Below, piece by piece: positions 27,378 to 38,140 of a stretch of DNA of 59,143 nucleotides. The position numbers were made by a program, and so were the translations under genes. Every line of letters begins with the position of its first letter. The stretch's first letter is position 1. Source of the stretch: Gammaproteobacteria bacterium (GTDB taxonomy: Bacteria > Pseudomonadota > Gammaproteobacteria > Steroidobacterales > Woeseiaceae); assembly GCA_029884165.1 (NCBI GenBank), contig JAOUIH010000013.1:1-59143 (forward strand). Reading direction: 5' to 3'. A model generated the notes under the pieces. It was not told the origin of the DNA. It was given only the letters and a program-made list of their open reading frames with translations, and searched no databases.

Positions 27378-29330
27378 GTGGACGCGGACACCCTCCTGGC
27401 CATCGTTCTCTGCGTCAGCGCCGCTTGCTACGAGCTGCTGGCGGGGCGGCTGTTCGTCCGCCGGCTGGAGGTCGCGAACGTCCCGATCGCGATCGCTTTC
27501 GTCATCATCGGCCTCTGGGTGTTCGGTGGCGCGCTGGAAATCCTCGCTACCGATTACGTGATGTTCTCGGTGGACCGAATCGGCCATTTTCTCGGCACCG
27601 CCCTGATCCCGGTGCTGCTGCTGGTCACGTTCCGCGATTTCATCGGCCAGACGAACTCGCGGAACATGGTGCTGGCGCTCCTGATCATCCCGGTATCCTC
27701 GATCATCGTTGCCGCCACGAACTATTGGCATGAATTCATGTGGTACCTGCCGGCGGTCAACGAGGCCGGCGAATACCTGACCCGGCCCCGGCAGTGGGGC
27801 CCATGGTTCCTGTTCCTGCACGCGCCGCACGGCTACGCCGTGATCGGCTTCAGCATCCTGACACTGATGATGCACTCGAGTGCCGTCGCGCCGGTGCACC
27901 GCCGCGGGCTGTTCCTGCTTGCCGGTGCCGCACTGGTGCCCGTATTGGCGATCGTCGCTTACGACTTTGGCCTGGGCTCGACGACGATCTCGATCGTGCC
28001 CCTCGTGTTCGCCGCGATGCTGCCGGTCTACGCGTGGCTGATCATAGGTGAGCAGATCATCGAGTTCTCTCCGCTCGCATATGAAACCGTGTTCCAGAAC
28101 ATGCAGGACCCGGTCGTCGTGCTCGACGACCAGGGCCGGATCATCGGCCTGAATCGCGGTGCGGAGGTCCTGCTCAATATTCGCGAACGCGATGCGCTGC
28201 GCGCAACGCTCGAATCCGTCTTCGGCGCCAGCGTGCCCGAGGTCCATGACGCCCTCGAGTCCGGCATGCCGCAGCGGATGCTGACGAATACCGGCCGCTT
28301 CCTGCACATCCAGGTGTCTTCGATCAAGGGAGCCAAGCCGAGTGCGCGCACCGGCCGTGTCCTGATGTTCCGCGACGTCAGCGACGTCGAGAAAGCCCAG
28401 CGCGAGGTTCGTCACAGCGAAAAGCTGCTGCGCTCACTGATCGATCACTCGGTCAACGGGATCCTGCGCATGCGCTGGTTGACGGAGGATACCGGCGACC
28501 GCTCGCTGCGCTGCATCTTCGCGAACGCAGCCGCGAGCCGCTACCTGGGTATCGACTCCAAGCGTCTCCTGGATGCGACCGGGGAAGAAATTTTCGACAT
28601 GGCGTCCGCCGGCATGAACGATACTGAAGCCGAAATGGTTCGTCGCGAGCTGCGCCACGGAACCGAGATCGGCATCCTGGTCGATACCGAGGTGCGGGTC
28701 GGGAGCCACAGCAACGGCAAGTGGCTACGCATGATCTGCGAGCCCGTCGGCGAGGACGTGGCAATCACGTTCGTCGACGTCACCGACAAGAAGGACAAGG
28801 AAATCCAGATGGAGTCGATCGCCTGGTCGGACCCGCTGACCGGTGTTCTGAACCGGCGCGGATTCGAGCGGGACGCGGCACGCCGCCTGACCGAGAGTGC
28901 CGACGACGCGAGTGGCGCGCTGCTTTACATCGACCTCAACGAATTCAAGCAGATCAACGACAAATACGGCCACGAGATCGGCGACGAGCTGCTGGTCATT
29001 GCCGCGGAACGGCTGCGGGCGAGTCTCCGCTCCTGCGACATCATCGGCCGCCCCGGCGGCGACGAGTTCGTGGCGCTCGTGCCCGACGTGGTTGCCGAGG
29101 TCGCCGAGCAACTCGCCGGGCGCCTGACCCAGGCGCTCGAACAGCCGTACCTGATCTCCCGCAAGACGCTGTACTGCTCGGCCAGCATCGGTCTCGCCCT
29201 GTACCCGACGCACGCAAGCACGCTGACCGGCCTGCTCCGGGCCGCGGACCAGGCGATGTACCGGGCCAAAGCACGCTGTCGCGGCCCGGTCGCCGTGGGC
29301 AGCCGCAACCTGCTCGAAAAGGCAATCTGA
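27378..29330 (+). CDS. Diguanylate cyclase with 7TM sensor and PAS domains
   Basis: A 650-residue protein from GTG 27378 (a GTG at 27297 would add 27 unlikely residues). Seven hydrophobic segments in about 1-230 fit the histidine-kinase-type 7TM sensor. A first PAS-like region (about 243-350, FQNMQDPVVVLDDQGRIIGLNRGAE) and a second (about 365-480, LIDHSVNGILRM...) follow. A C-terminal GGDEF domain (about 485-640) has intact RPGGDEF and an upstream RSCD that fits the RxxD inhibitory site. It should make cyclic-di-GMP in response to a membrane or periplasmic signal. No EAL domain or effector is adjacent. A single-gene unit. Confidence 0.9.
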   Translation: MDADTLLAIVLCVSAACYELLAGRLFVRRLEVANVPIAIAFVIIGLWVFGGALEILATDYVMFSVDRIGHFLGTALIPVLLLVTFRDFIGQTNSRNMVLALLIIPVSSIIVAATNYWHEFMWYLPAVNEAGEYLTRPRQWGPWFLFLHAPHGYAVIGFSILTLMMHSSAVAPVHRRGLFLLAGAALVPVLAIVAYDFGLGSTTISIVPLVFAAMLPVYAWLIIGEQIIEFSPLAYETVFQNMQDPVVVLDDQGRIIGLNRGAEVLLNIRERDALRATLESVFGASVPEVHDALESGMPQRMLTNTGRFLHIQVSSIKGAKPSARTGRVLMFRDVSDVEKAQREVRHSEKLLRSLIDHSVNGILRMRWLTEDTGDRSLRCIFANAAASRYLGIDSKRLLDATGEEIFDMASAGMNDTEAEMVRRELRHGTEIGILVDTEVRVGSHSNGKWLRMICEPVGEDVAITFVDVTDKKDKEIQMESIAWSDPLTGVLNRRGFERDAARRLTESADDASGALLYIDLNEFKQINDKYGHEIGDELLVIAAERLRASLRSCDIIGRPGGDEFVALVPDVVAEVAEQLAGRLTQALEQPYLISRKTLYCSASIGLALYPTHASTLTGLLRAADQAMYRAKARCRGPVAVGSRNLLEKAI

Positions 29331-29350
29331 GCCGGCTACACCCGCCTTCC

Positions 29351-29424
29351 GGCGCTGACCTGCCCGATCCAAGAATTTGCTGGCACTCCCGGGGGCGCTG
29401 CTGATCTAATTCCGGGTCAGCGCC
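29351..29424. repeat. Long-range inverted repeat GGCGCTGACC
   Basis: Arms 29351-29360 (GGCGCTGACC) and 29415-29424 (GGTCAGCGCC) are perfect reverse complements, 54 bases apart, in the gap between the cyclase gene and the ABC exporter operon. It may be a structured leader, a paired operator or a transposon scar. No function is evident. Confidence 0.4.
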
Positions 29425-29473
29425 GACGCGCCCGCTCCGGCGGGCCGTGCGCGGGAGCAGCCGGGCAGGGCCC

Positions 29474-30199
29474 ATGAACTCAGCGCCAGCAATGCAATCG
29501 AGCCAGGCGGCCATAATACGGCTGGACGACGTCGAGCGAACCTACCGTATGGGTTCGGAGACTATTTACGCGCTGCGCGCCCTGTCCCTGACGATCGACC
29601 CGAACGAATTCGTGGCGATCATGGGGCCCTCCGGTTCCGGCAAGTCGACGCTGATGAACGTCATCGGCTGCCTGGACACGCCCAGTTCCGGGCGCTACTG
29701 GCTGAACGGCCGGCTCGTCTCCGAGATGAACGACCGGCAGCTCGCGGCGGCCCGCAACCGCGAAATCGGCTTTGTCTTCCAGAGCTTCAACCTGCTTGCC
29801 CGCCTGACCGCGCTGGCGAATGTCGAGGTGCCGCTGATTTATGCCGGAGTCCCGCGTCGCGAACGGCACGAGAGGGCGCGGCACGCGCTTGACACCGTGG
29901 GACTGGCGGACCGCATGCTGCATCGCCCGACCGAGATGTCCGGCGGCCAGCGGCAGCGTGTCGCCATTGCGCGGGCGCTGGTCACCCGGCCGAGCATCCT
30001 GCTGGCCGACGAGCCCACGGGTAACCTGGATTCGAGTACAACCGAGGAAATCATGAACCTGTTCGACGACCTGCATGCCGCAGGCCACACGCTGATAATG
30101 GTCACGCACGAGCAGGAGATCGCCGCTCATGCCGCGCGGGTCCTGCGGATGAACGACGGCGAGATCGTGGCCGACGAACAAATGGAGCCGCGGCGATGA
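29474..30199 (+). CDS. MacB/LolD-type ABC transporter ATPase
   Basis: A 241-residue ATPase: Walker [10 protein letters not shown] (51-59), Q-loop [25 protein letters not shown], signature [15 protein letters not shown], Walker [14 protein letters not shown] and H-loop MVTHEQE. These are the type VII ABC (MacB/LolCDE/FtsE-like) features. The ATG at 29474 has a GGCAGGG site; the ATG at 29489 is an alternative. It overlaps the adaptor gene (ATGA), which in turn overlaps the permease gene, forming one three-gene operon. Confidence 0.93.
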   Translation: MNSAPAMQSSQAAIIRLDDVERTYRMGSETIYALRALSLTIDPNEFVAIMGPSGSGKSTLMNVIGCLDTPSSGRYWLNGRLVSEMNDRQLAAARNREIGFVFQSFNLLARLTALANVEVPLIYAGVPRRERHERARHALDTVGLADRMLHRPTEMSGGQRQRVAIARALVTRPSILLADEPTGNLDSSTTEEIMNLFDDLHAAGHTLIMVTHEQEIAAHAARVLRMNDGEIVADEQMEPRR

Positions 30200-31608
30200 G
30201 GCGCCTGCTGGTGACGACGCTGCTCTGCCTCGCCGGCTGCGCGGAAGAGCGGTCCGAGGCGCCGGTGTACGGCAGCGCCGCGGTCGAACGCCGTACGATC
30301 GAGGTCAGCGTCGGCTCGGCCGGCGTCGTCGAACCGCTGACGACGGTCGAAGTAAAGTCCAAGGCGTCCGGCGAGGTGCTCGAACTATTCGTCGAGACCG
30401 GGGACTACGTCGAGGAAGGCGCGCTGATGGTGCGCATCGATCCGCGCACCGTCCGCAATCGCCTGGCCCAGGCCGAGGCCGAACTCAAGGCGGCCCTGTC
30501 ACGGCGCACGATCTCGCGGACCCAGATGGAGCGAGCCGAGGCGCTGGTCACGCAGGGCACCTTCACGAGGGCCGACTACGAGCAGGCCGCGCTCGAACTG
30601 GCGAACGCGGAGGCGCAGGTCGTCAGCGCGGAAGTCGCGGTGGAAAACGCGCGGATTGCCGTGGACGACACGGACGTGCGCGCCGCCGTTGCCGGGACGA
30701 TCATCGACAAACCGGTCGAGAAAGGGCAGGTCATCTCGTCGCCCACGCAGGACTTCGGCGGCGGTACGCTGCTGCTGCGCATGGCCGATCTCAGCGCGGT
30801 CCAGATCCGCGCACTGATCGACGAGACCGACATCGGCAAAGTCCGTGCCGGCATGCCTGCCAGCGTCACGGTCGCCGCCTATCCGAACCAGCCATTCACC
30901 GGCGAAGTCATCAAGATAGAGCCCCAGGCGCTCGTCGAGCAGAACGTCACGATGTTCCCGGTCATCGTCTCGATCGGGAACCCGGAGGGCCTGCTGATGC
31001 CCGGCATGAACGCCGAGGTCGAGATCTCGATTGCGAAGGCCAGCAGCGCACTGACCGTGCCTGTCGGCGCATTGCGGACAGACCGGGACGTCGTAGCGAC
31101 CGCGGGCATCATCGGCATGAGCGAGTCGGCGCTGCGAGCGAGACTGGACGCTCAGAAGGACGACGCCGGTGGCGTGACGGCGGAGGAGCAGCGCGGCGCG
31201 ACGCTGGCGCTGCCGGGACGCACGATCGAGCTGCCGCCTGGCGTCGAGCCGGACGCGGTGCAGAAGGCGATGGAGAAGCGGCGCTCCGGCGCCAGTCTCA
31301 GCGCCGACGAACAGGCGCTCCTCCGGAGCGTATTCGCCGGCGGCGGGCGCGAGAGCGCCCGGCCGGAGGCCGACTATCGCTTCGGCGGCAGTTTCTGGGT
31401 TGTCGTCGAGGCAGCGGGCGGAAGCCGCGACGTACGGGTCGTGCGCACGGGCATCACGGACCTGGACCGGGTGGAGATCGTCGAGGGACTGGCGGAAAGT
31501 GATCGCGTCCTGATCCTGCCGAGCGCACACCTCGTCGAAACCCAGGAGCAGCTGCAGCAGTTCATAAACCGCCGGGTCGGCGGCGTGCCCGGGATAGGTA
31601 CCCGCTGA
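30196..31608 (+). CDS. MacA-like periplasmic adaptor lipoprotein (HlyD family)
   Basis: A 470-residue membrane-fusion adaptor. The leader ends in a lipobox (LAGC, cysteine 15), unlike classical MacA with a transmembrane helix. The lipoyl/barrel-sandwich halves ([39 protein letters not shown] and [21 protein letters not shown]) flank a helical hairpin (about 92-150), followed by the beta-barrel and membrane-proximal domains. About 100 extra residues (about 300-400), helical and charged, separate strands of the last domain. It should link the ABC permease to an outer-membrane channel, whose gene is not here. Confidence 0.9.
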   Translation: MRRLLVTTLLCLAGCAEERSEAPVYGSAAVERRTIEVSVGSAGVVEPLTTVEVKSKASGEVLELFVETGDYVEEGALMVRIDPRTVRNRLAQAEAELKAALSRRTISRTQMERAEALVTQGTFTRADYEQAALELANAEAQVVSAEVAVENARIAVDDTDVRAAVAGTIIDKPVEKGQVISSPTQDFGGGTLLLRMADLSAVQIRALIDETDIGKVRAGMPASVTVAAYPNQPFTGEVIKIEPQALVEQNVTMFPVIVSIGNPEGLLMPGMNAEVEISIAKASSALTVPVGALRTDRDVVATAGIIGMSESALRARLDAQKDDAGGVTAEEQRGATLALPGRTIELPPGVEPDAVQKAMEKRRSGASLSADEQALLRSVFAGGGRESARPEADYRFGGSFWVVVEAAGGSRDVRVVRTGITDLDRVEIVEGLAESDRVLILPSAHLVETQEQLQQFINRRVGGVPGIGTR

Positions 31609-32816
31609 TGCTGCTCTCCGAAACCTTCTGGATTGCCCTGCAGTCGATACGCAGCAACCTGTTCCGCGCGGTGCTGACGATGCTCGGCATCGTCATCGGC
31701 GTAGCCGCCGTCATCACGATGGTCGCGCTCGGTACCGGCGCGCAGCGCGCCATCGACGAGCAGATGGCCGCGCTCGGTGGCGACATCCTGTCGATCGGGG
31801 CCGGCAATCGCTTCAGCCACGGCGTGGCCCGTGACGAGGCGACCCTGACCACGGACGACGCGCTCGCGCTGGCGCGAGAGTCGGAGTACCTCGACGGCGT
31901 CGTCCCGGAAATCAACTCGCGCTTCCAGGTCAAGTACGGCAACCGCAACATCAACATCTCGGTGCTGGGCACGACCGCAAATTACGCCGACGTCCACGGC
32001 TTCCAGCTCGCCACCGGCCGGATGTTCTCGCGGGCCGACGACTCGGCCCGGCGCCGGGTCGTCGTGCTCGGTGCCGAGATCCCGGGGATGCTCGACACGA
32101 CGCCCGAGAGCCTGGTCGGCCGCGACATCCAGATACGGTCCATCGGCTTCGAGGTCATCGGCGTGCTGCAGGCGAAAGGATCGAGCGGCTGGCGCAACCC
32201 CGACGACGACGTGTGGATACCCCTGTCCACCGCGCAGTTTCGCGTCACCGGCAACGACCAGGTGGAGTCCATCTCGGTGCGTGTCCGGGACGGCGTCGCG
32301 ATCGAACAGGCCATGGTCGACATCGAGCGGATCCTGCGACGCGAACACGGCATCCTGCCCGGCAAGGACAACGACTTCACGATCATGAATCGCCGCCAGT
32401 TCCTCGACTCGCGGCAGGAGGCGACCGAGGTGTTCACCTACCTGCTCGCCGGCATCGCGGGCGTCAGCCTGGTCGTCGGCGGCATCGGGATCATGAACAT
32501 CATGCTGGTCACGGTCACCGAGCGAACCCGCGAGATCGGCATCAGGAAGGCACTGGGGGCGACGCGCGGAAATATCCTGCTGCAGTTCCTGGTCGAGTCG
32601 ATGACGCTATGCCTGATCGGGGGCGCGCTCGGCCTCGGCCTCGGCGCGGGGGCGGCCTATTTCGCCAACGCGTTCGCCGGCTGGCAGACCGTCGTCACCT
32701 CCGGCTCGGTGCTGACCGCCTTCGCGTTCAGCGCGGCGGTCGGCCTGTTCTTCGGCATCTGGCCGGCGCAACGAGCCGCCCGGCTCGATCCGATCGACGC
32801 GCTGCGGCACGAGTGA
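31608..32816 (+). CDS. MacB-like ABC permease (FtsX domain)
   Basis: A 402-residue permease: first transmembrane helix in LFRAVLTMLGIVIGVAAVITMVALG, a periplasmic MacB_PCD domain (about 50-250), then three helices in the FtsX domain (about 270-395) with GIGIMNIMLVTVTERTREIGIRKALGATRGNI. Together with the separate ATPase and the lipoprotein adaptor it forms a type VII exporter. The start overlaps the adaptor stop (TGATG). Confidence 0.93.
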   Translation: MLLSETFWIALQSIRSNLFRAVLTMLGIVIGVAAVITMVALGTGAQRAIDEQMAALGGDILSIGAGNRFSHGVARDEATLTTDDALALARESEYLDGVVPEINSRFQVKYGNRNINISVLGTTANYADVHGFQLATGRMFSRADDSARRRVVVLGAEIPGMLDTTPESLVGRDIQIRSIGFEVIGVLQAKGSSGWRNPDDDVWIPLSTAQFRVTGNDQVESISVRVRDGVAIEQAMVDIERILRREHGILPGKDNDFTIMNRRQFLDSRQEATEVFTYLLAGIAGVSLVVGGIGIMNIMLVTVTERTREIGIRKALGATRGNILLQFLVESMTLCLIGGALGLGLGAGAAYFANAFAGWQTVVTSGSVLTAFAFSAAVGLFFGIWPAQRAARLDPIDALRHE

Positions 32817-32881
32817 GCGTGCCCGTAATAAGCGCTCGGTTCGCCCGGTCCCCTGTAGAAGCACATTCGCGGAGTCCCTGT

Positions 32882-33553
32882 ATGCAGCTGGCAAAAAACT
32901 TTCTCTACTCGACGTTTCTCGGCCTCTTTGCGGCCACGCTGGTCTGCCAGCAGCCGGCCACGGCGCTGGCCGACGAATCCGGCATTGCCGCGTCCGCGGC
33001 GGCGATCACGCCGCTCCGCGCCGGCGATCCAGCGCCCGCGTTCGAGCTGCGGACCGTGAACGACCAGGCCTGGCGCTTCGAACCCGACAGGCTGGAGCGC
33101 CCGACCGTGCTGATCTCGTTCCGGGGCGGCTGGTGCCCGTACTGCAACCTGCACCTGTCCGAGCTGCGCCACGTCATCCCGGATCTGCGCGCGGACGGCT
33201 TCGACGTGCTGTTTCTTTCCGGTGACGCCCCGGCGCAGTTGTACGCGGGGCTGCAGCAGGAGACGCAGCAGGACATCGACGGGCTCGACTACACCATACT
33301 GTCCGATGCCGGCATCGAGGCGGCGCTTGCTTTCGGCACGGCGTTCCGTACGGGCGAGGGCCTGAACGACTACCTCGACGAAAAGGCATACGACTACGCC
33401 GGCTCATCCATCGCCCGTTACAGCGCCCTGTCCGTGCCTTACGTCTACATCGTCGATACCAGCGGCACGATCGTGTTCGACTTCGTCGAACCGGACTACA
33501 AGGTCCGGCTGCCCGCGGACAAGCTGATGAAGGCCGCCGCGGCCGCCCGCTGA
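32882..33553 (+). CDS. Secreted peroxiredoxin/thioredoxin-fold protein
   Basis: A 223-residue AhpC/TSA-type protein with a signal peptide (about 1-30, ending ALA). The redox motif GGWCPYC has cysteines 85 and 88, and PAFEL..V..Q at about 52 fits the family. The cis-proline region is probably LSVPYVYIVDTSG. It would work in the periplasm as a thiol peroxidase or reductase. It stands 65 bases behind the exporter operon in the same direction and may share its transcript. Confidence 0.85.
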   Translation: MQLAKNFLYSTFLGLFAATLVCQQPATALADESGIAASAAAITPLRAGDPAPAFELRTVNDQAWRFEPDRLERPTVLISFRGGWCPYCNLHLSELRHVIPDLRADGFDVLFLSGDAPAQLYAGLQQETQQDIDGLDYTILSDAGIEAALAFGTAFRTGEGLNDYLDEKAYDYAGSSIARYSALSVPYVYIVDTSGTIVFDFVEPDYKVRLPADKLMKAAAAAR

Positions 33554-33684
33554 GCGGCTCCGGGCCGGGGTCATCCGGCAAGGCCGCCGCCGTGCAGCCG
33601 GGGCCGCGCATGCTGGCGGCCGGCTGAACAAGCGCTCAAACTGTGGCACTCTCGGCGGCAGCCTTGGGGCGGGGAGTGCGGTGC

Positions 33685-35013
33685 ATGGCAGATGACAGTG
33701 GCGGGCCGATCGCCAGGATCCTGACGGCGGCAACGAAAGTCGAGCGCAACGAGGTCGGCGCGACCGTCCTGTCGTTCGTCATGGTCTTCCTGGTCATGGC
33801 GGCCTATTTCCTGCTGCGGCCCGTCCGTGACGCGATGGCGAGCGACTGGTCGCGCGAGGAGGTCGGCGTACTGTGGACGCTGACTTTCTTCCTGAGCCTC
33901 GCCGCGGTGATCGTCTACGGCGGCATCATCTCGCGGATCCCGTTCGCGCGGGTCGTGCCGAGCGTGTACGCATTCTTCGCGGTCACGTTCCTGGGCTTCT
34001 ATGCGAATTCGCTGGTCGGCGGCGACGCGGAGGTCGTACGCCAGGCGTTTTACGTCTGGGTCAGCCTGTTCGCGCTGTTCAACACGTCGGTGTTCTGGAG
34101 CTTCATGTCGGGGCTCTTCAACCGGGAGCAGGCGCCCCGTCTGTTCGGCATCATCGCGGTCGGCGCCAGCACCGGCGCCATCGTGGGCCCGGCGATCACG
34201 ACGTTTTTCGCCGACAGGATCGGCGCCCTGAATCTCATGCCGGTAGCGGCCGTGATGTTGCTCGCCGTGATGCCGATCGTCAGCCGACTCGAGCGGCTCA
34301 AGGTCAGCGCGCTCGGCAACGCAGGCCTGCAGGCCGACCTGTCCCGGCACCAGCGGCTCGGCAAGAACCCGTTTTCCGGCATCGAGATTTTCATCCGCGA
34401 TCCCTTCATGCGCTCGATCGGCCTGTTCATCTTCCTCTACGTGCTGATGGGGACCGTGTTTTACCAGGAATTGAGGGAAGCGCTCAGCGTGTACGAGCTG
34501 GACCGGCGGGCCCAGATCCAGAGCGGCATCGATCTGGCCGTCAATTCGCTGGCGATCCTGACTGCCGTCTTCTTCACGGGGCGAGTCGCGACCCGTTTCG
34601 GCATGGCTGCGACGCTCGCGCTGATTCCCTTGTTGCTCGCGGGCGGCTGGCTGATCGTCGCCGCTGCGCCGCTCATGCCGGTGCTGGTCGGATTGCAGAT
34701 CGCGCGGCGGGCCGGCAACTACGCGGTCACCCGGCCGGGCCGGGAAATGCTGTTCACGGTCGTCGACCCGGAGTCGCGTTACAAGGCGAAGCCGGTCGTC
34801 GATATCGTCATCTACCGCGGCGGCGACGCGATCAACGTGTGGTTCTACAATTTCCTGACCGCGAGCTGGGGCCTCGGACTCGGCCTGGCCGGGGTGGCCC
34901 TCATCGCCGCGGCACTCTCGGTCGTCTGGGCGCTGACCGGTGTCTATCTCGGCCGGGCCTACGAATCGAAGAACGACAGCGGGTCGCCGGAACCTGCCGG
35001 CGCCCCGACGTGA
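33685..35013 (+). CDS. MFS-type transporter, Npt1/Npt2 nucleotide-transporter-like
   Basis: A 442-residue membrane protein with about 12 hydrophobic segments. [31 protein letters not shown] is the usual opening of bacterial proteins annotated as Npt1/Npt2 family translocases. It is not evidence of ATP/ADP exchange as in obligate intracellular bacteria; the true substrate is unknown. The ATG at 33685 has a GGGGCGGGGAG site, and 14 upstream in-frame codons are rejected. The thiolase gene follows 14 bases later. Confidence 0.75.
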   Translation: MADDSGGPIARILTAATKVERNEVGATVLSFVMVFLVMAAYFLLRPVRDAMASDWSREEVGVLWTLTFFLSLAAVIVYGGIISRIPFARVVPSVYAFFAVTFLGFYANSLVGGDAEVVRQAFYVWVSLFALFNTSVFWSFMSGLFNREQAPRLFGIIAVGASTGAIVGPAITTFFADRIGALNLMPVAAVMLLAVMPIVSRLERLKVSALGNAGLQADLSRHQRLGKNPFSGIEIFIRDPFMRSIGLFIFLYVLMGTVFYQELREALSVYELDRRAQIQSGIDLAVNSLAILTAVFFTGRVATRFGMAATLALIPLLLAGGWLIVAAAPLMPVLVGLQIARRAGNYAVTRPGREMLFTVVDPESRYKAKPVVDIVIYRGGDAINVWFYNFLTASWGLGLGLAGVALIAAALSVVWALTGVYLGRAYESKNDSGSPEPAGAPT

Positions 35014-35027
35014 ACGGGAAGAAAGCC

Positions 35028-36236
35028 ATGGCTGAAGCCTGGATATGCGATGCGCAGCGCACGCCGATCGGCCGGTACGGCGGCGCGCTGTCGCAGGTAC
35101 GGACGGACGATCTGGCCGCGGTGCCGATCGCGGCGCTGCTCACACGGCACCCAGGCCTGCCGCCGGCTGCGATCGACGACGTCGTCTACGGCTGCGCGAA
35201 CCAGGCCGGCGAGGACAACCGTAATGTCGCGCGCATGGCGGCATTGCTGGGCGGACTGCCGGACACGGTGCCCGGTGCGACGGTAAACCGGCTGTGCGGC
35301 TCGGGCATGAACGCCGTCGGCAACGCGGCGCACGCCATCCGGGCGGGCGAGGCCGACCTCGTGATTGCGGGCGGCGTGGAGTCGATGTCGCGCGCGCCCT
35401 TCGTGCTGGCCAAGGCCGGCTCTGCTTTTGATCGAAATGCCGAGATCTACGACACGACGCTCGGCTGGCGCTTCGTCAATCGCCGCCTGGAGGAGCAGTA
35501 CGGGATCGACTCCATGGCCGAGACGGCGGAGAACGTTGCCGCCGAGTACGGGATATCGCGGGAGGAGCAGGATCGATTCGCTCTGGGCAGCCAGAAAAAG
35601 GCCGGCGCCGCGATGGCGGCGGGCCGCTATGCAGACGAGATATGCCCCGTGCAGATACCGGCGCGCCGGGGCGACGCCGTCGAGGTGACGGCCGACGAGC
35701 ACCCGCGGCCGGACACGGACATGGCCGCGCTCGCGAAGCTCAGGCCGATCGTGCGCGCAGACGGCACGGTGACGGCGGGCAATGCCTCCGGAATCAACGA
35801 CGGTGCGTGCGCCCTGCTGCTTGCCTCGGACGCGGCGTTGCAGCGTCACGGCCTGGTGCCGCTCGTGCGCGTCGTCGGCTGGGCCGTCGCCGGCGTGGCG
35901 CCGCGCGTCATGGGAATCGGGCCCGTGCCGGCGACACGCAAGCTGCTCCAGCGCGCCGGCCTCGGCGTCGACGAGCTGGACGTCATCGAACTCAACGAGG
36001 CATTCGCCGCGCAGGGGCTCGCGGTCCTGCGTGAGCTGGGCATCCCGGAGGATGCGCCGCACGTAAACCCGAACGGCGGCGCGATCGCGCTGGGGCACCC
36101 GCTCGGCATGTCGGGCGCCAGGCTCGTGACGACGGCGGCGTATGAGCTTCGCCGTCGCGGCGGGCGTTACGCGCTGTGCACGATGTGCATCGGAGTCGGC
36201 CAGGGCATCGCCATGCTGCTCGAGCGTCCGCGATGA
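35028..36236 (+). CDS. Acetyl-CoA acyltransferase, 3-oxoadipyl-CoA thiolase-like
   Basis: A 402-residue degradative-type thiolase. Nucleophile cysteine 90 lies in [13 protein letters not shown], histidine 357 in [19 protein letters not shown], and the second cysteine 387 in [10 protein letters not shown]. The opening [19 protein letters not shown] and the [16 protein letters not shown] segment are closest to PcaF/PaaJ-type 3-oxoadipyl-CoA thiolases. No other aromatic-degradation gene is nearby, so a general beta-oxidation role is possible. It overlaps the nitroreductase gene (ATGA). Confidence 0.9.
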   Translation: MAEAWICDAQRTPIGRYGGALSQVRTDDLAAVPIAALLTRHPGLPPAAIDDVVYGCANQAGEDNRNVARMAALLGGLPDTVPGATVNRLCGSGMNAVGNAAHAIRAGEADLVIAGGVESMSRAPFVLAKAGSAFDRNAEIYDTTLGWRFVNRRLEEQYGIDSMAETAENVAAEYGISREEQDRFALGSQKKAGAAMAAGRYADEICPVQIPARRGDAVEVTADEHPRPDTDMAALAKLRPIVRADGTVTAGNASGINDGACALLLASDAALQRHGLVPLVRVVGWAVAGVAPRVMGIGPVPATRKLLQRAGLGVDELDVIELNEAFAAQGLAVLRELGIPEDAPHVNPNGGAIALGHPLGMSGARLVTTAAYELRRRGGRYALCTMCIGVGQGIAMLLERPR

Positions 36237-36817
36237 GCGACGCGCCGGTGCAGCAATTCGACAAATCGCTGCAGCGGCTCGCCGAACGCATCCGCTCGCG
36301 GCGCACGGTCAAGCTGTTCCTGAAGCAGCCCGTCAGCACGAAGCTGATCCTCGAGGCGATCGAGGTCGCGCGTTGGGCCCCGAACCACCACCTGACCGAG
36401 CCGTGGCATTTCTACCTGCTGGGCAGGCAGAGCATTGCGGCGAGCGTGGACCTGATCCGGGTGATCGTTACCGAGCGCAAGGATGCGAAGGTCGGCGAGT
36501 TCAAGGCGCAGGATGCGGCGACGCGTCCCGGCTGGCTGGTCGTGACCTGTCGGAAATCGGACGACGCACTCAGGCAGCAGGAGGACTACGCAAGCGTCTG
36601 CTGCGCTATCCAGAACTTCAGCCTGTACCTGTCGGAGGCAGGGCTCGCATCAAAATGGTCGACCGGGGAGATCACGCGCGACCAGCGTTTCTACGACCTG
36701 CTCGGGATCGACACGGAACAGGAATTCATCGTCGGCCTGATCTGGTACGGCTACCCGAAGATAACGCCGACCCAGCAGCGGCGCGAGGTCGCCGAGATCG
36801 TAACCGAGCTCGACTGA
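36233..36817 (+). CDS. Nitroreductase-family flavoprotein
   Basis: A 194-residue FMN-binding nitroreductase-fold protein: [45 protein letters not shown] near the N-terminus (about 19-65) is the FMN and substrate region, and [16 protein letters not shown] fits the C-terminal strand. The substrate is unknown. It is translationally coupled to the thiolase, which suggests it may reduce an acyl-CoA-linked or quinone-like intermediate; this is inference. It converges with the efflux gene 7 bases away. Confidence 0.88.
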   Translation: MSDAPVQQFDKSLQRLAERIRSRRTVKLFLKQPVSTKLILEAIEVARWAPNHHLTEPWHFYLLGRQSIAASVDLIRVIVTERKDAKVGEFKAQDAATRPGWLVVTCRKSDDALRQQEDYASVCCAIQNFSLYLSEAGLASKWSTGEITRDQRFYDLLGIDTEQEFIVGLIWYGYPKITPTQQRREVAEIVTELD

Positions 36818-36824
36818 CGGAGCG

Positions 36825-38036
36825 TCATTCGTTGGGCACGTGCAGCGGCCTGCCCGCGAGAACCAGCGAGCGCAGCACGAACAGCCCGAAGGTCACGATG
36901 CCGAAGATACCGATAATCACGAGAGAATTGGTCATCGTACCGTCGTAGAGCACGCCGGTTATGGCCGCGCTGACGGACGCCGCGATATTTTGCATGGTGC
37001 CGATGATGGAGGCGGCCGTGCCGGCGATTTCCGGCACCGGGTCGAGCGCCAGCGCCGTCGCGTTCGGCAGCAGGATCCCGACTCCGCCCATGTACAGGCA
37101 GACGTTGCCCCACAGCCACCAGAAGGGCGCCTCGGCCAGCCATGACATCAGCAGGAGCTGCGCGCCGGCGACGCCGATGAGGAAAGTGCCCAGCCCGGCG
37201 AGCTGGACGCTGTTGAATTTCGCAAGCAGCCGGCGGTTCAGCATCGAGCCGAGCAGGATGGCGAACCCGGCCAGCGCGAAGATCAGGCCGAAACGCTCGA
37301 CCGGGTAGCCATAGATGTCGACGACCAGCGCGGAAGAGCCCGCGATCAGCGACATGAAGCCCATGGCCGCCGACACGACGAAGAGCAGGCCGAGGATGCT
37401 TTGCCGGTGGCTTGCGAATTCGCGCAGGCTCATCACGAGCTGCCGCGCGATGTGGTGTTCGCGATTCGGCTGCCGCGTCTCGTGCAGAGAGGTCAGCACG
37501 GATATGAAGAGTAGCGCGCCGATCAGCGTGATCGCGGCGAATGGCGCGCGCCAGCCGAAGCCGGCGACGAGGTAACTGCCGGCCACGGGCGCGAGCATCG
37601 GCGCGGCGGTGAAGATCATCACCATGATCGACAGCAGGCGCGCGGCCTCACGGCCGCTCGCGATGTCGCGCACGATCGCGCGCGAAATGACGACGCCGAC
37701 CGATGCGCCGACGCCCTGCGCGAAGCGCGCAACCAGCATCAGCGACATGTCGGTCGCCACGCTCGTGACCAGGCCCGCCAGCGTGAACAGCCCTACGCCC
37801 AGCGTCATTACCGGGATGCGGCCGATGCGGTCGGATACGAGGCCGGCCGGAAGCTGCCCGAGCGCGACGCCGGCGACGAAGACACCGACGATCTGCTGAC
37901 CGGTCGCCATCGAGGTCGCCAGGTCGCGCACCATCTGCGGGATCGACGGCAGGCTCATGTCGATCCCGACTGCGCCGATGCCGGTCAGGCAGCCGAGCAC
38001 GATTACGAAGCGGCGTTTGCCGGCGAAGTCGACCAT
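36825..38036 (-). CDS. Bcr/CflA-type multidrug efflux MFS transporter
   Basis: A 403-residue 12-helix MFS protein: DMSLPSIPQMVRDLATSMATGQQIVGVFVAGVALGQLPAGLVSDRIGRIPVMTLG is the motif-A region and opening typical of Bcr/CflA drug exporters. The ATG at 38036 begins MVDFAGKRRFVIVLG; a longer frame to 38126 adds an improbable tail. It lies downstream of hutI on the same strand but is separated by a strong terminator, so it should be transcribed independently. Confidence 0.9.
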   Translation of the reverse strand: MVDFAGKRRFVIVLGCLTGIGAVGIDMSLPSIPQMVRDLATSMATGQQIVGVFVAGVALGQLPAGLVSDRIGRIPVMTLGVGLFTLAGLVTSVATDMSLMLVARFAQGVGASVGVVISRAIVRDIASGREAARLLSIMVMIFTAAPMLAPVAGSYLVAGFGWRAPFAAITLIGALLFISVLTSLHETRQPNREHHIARQLVMSLREFASHRQSILGLLFVVSAAMGFMSLIAGSSALVVDIYGYPVERFGLIFALAGFAILLGSMLNRRLLAKFNSVQLAGLGTFLIGVAGAQLLLMSWLAEAPFWWLWGNVCLYMGGVGILLPNATALALDPVPEIAGTAASIIGTMQNIAASVSAAITGVLYDGTMTNSLVIIGIFGIVTFGLFVLRSLVLAGRPLHVPNE

Positions 38037-38096
38037 TGCGGGACATCCGGTCACGAGCGGCGGAGGAGGAGCCAGAATAGCCCGAAGGCTGTATGC

Positions 38097-38133
38097 AAAA
38101 AAAACCGCGCGCGATGAAATCGTCACGGCGGTT
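38097..38133 (-). terminator. Rho-independent terminator of hutI
   Basis: On the minus strand an AACCGC/GCGGTT stem (arms 38128-38133 and 38103-38108), with an inner CGAT-GAA-ATCG hairpin, is followed by eight T (38104-38097). It lies 42 bases beyond the hutI stop. Confidence 0.75.
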
Positions 38134-38140
38134 GCGTCAC

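Noticed and set aside
33685..35013. True ATP/ADP translocase of an intracellular bacterium
   Set aside because: The rest of the window indicates a metabolically versatile free-living organism; the Npt-like family label does not show nucleotide exchange.
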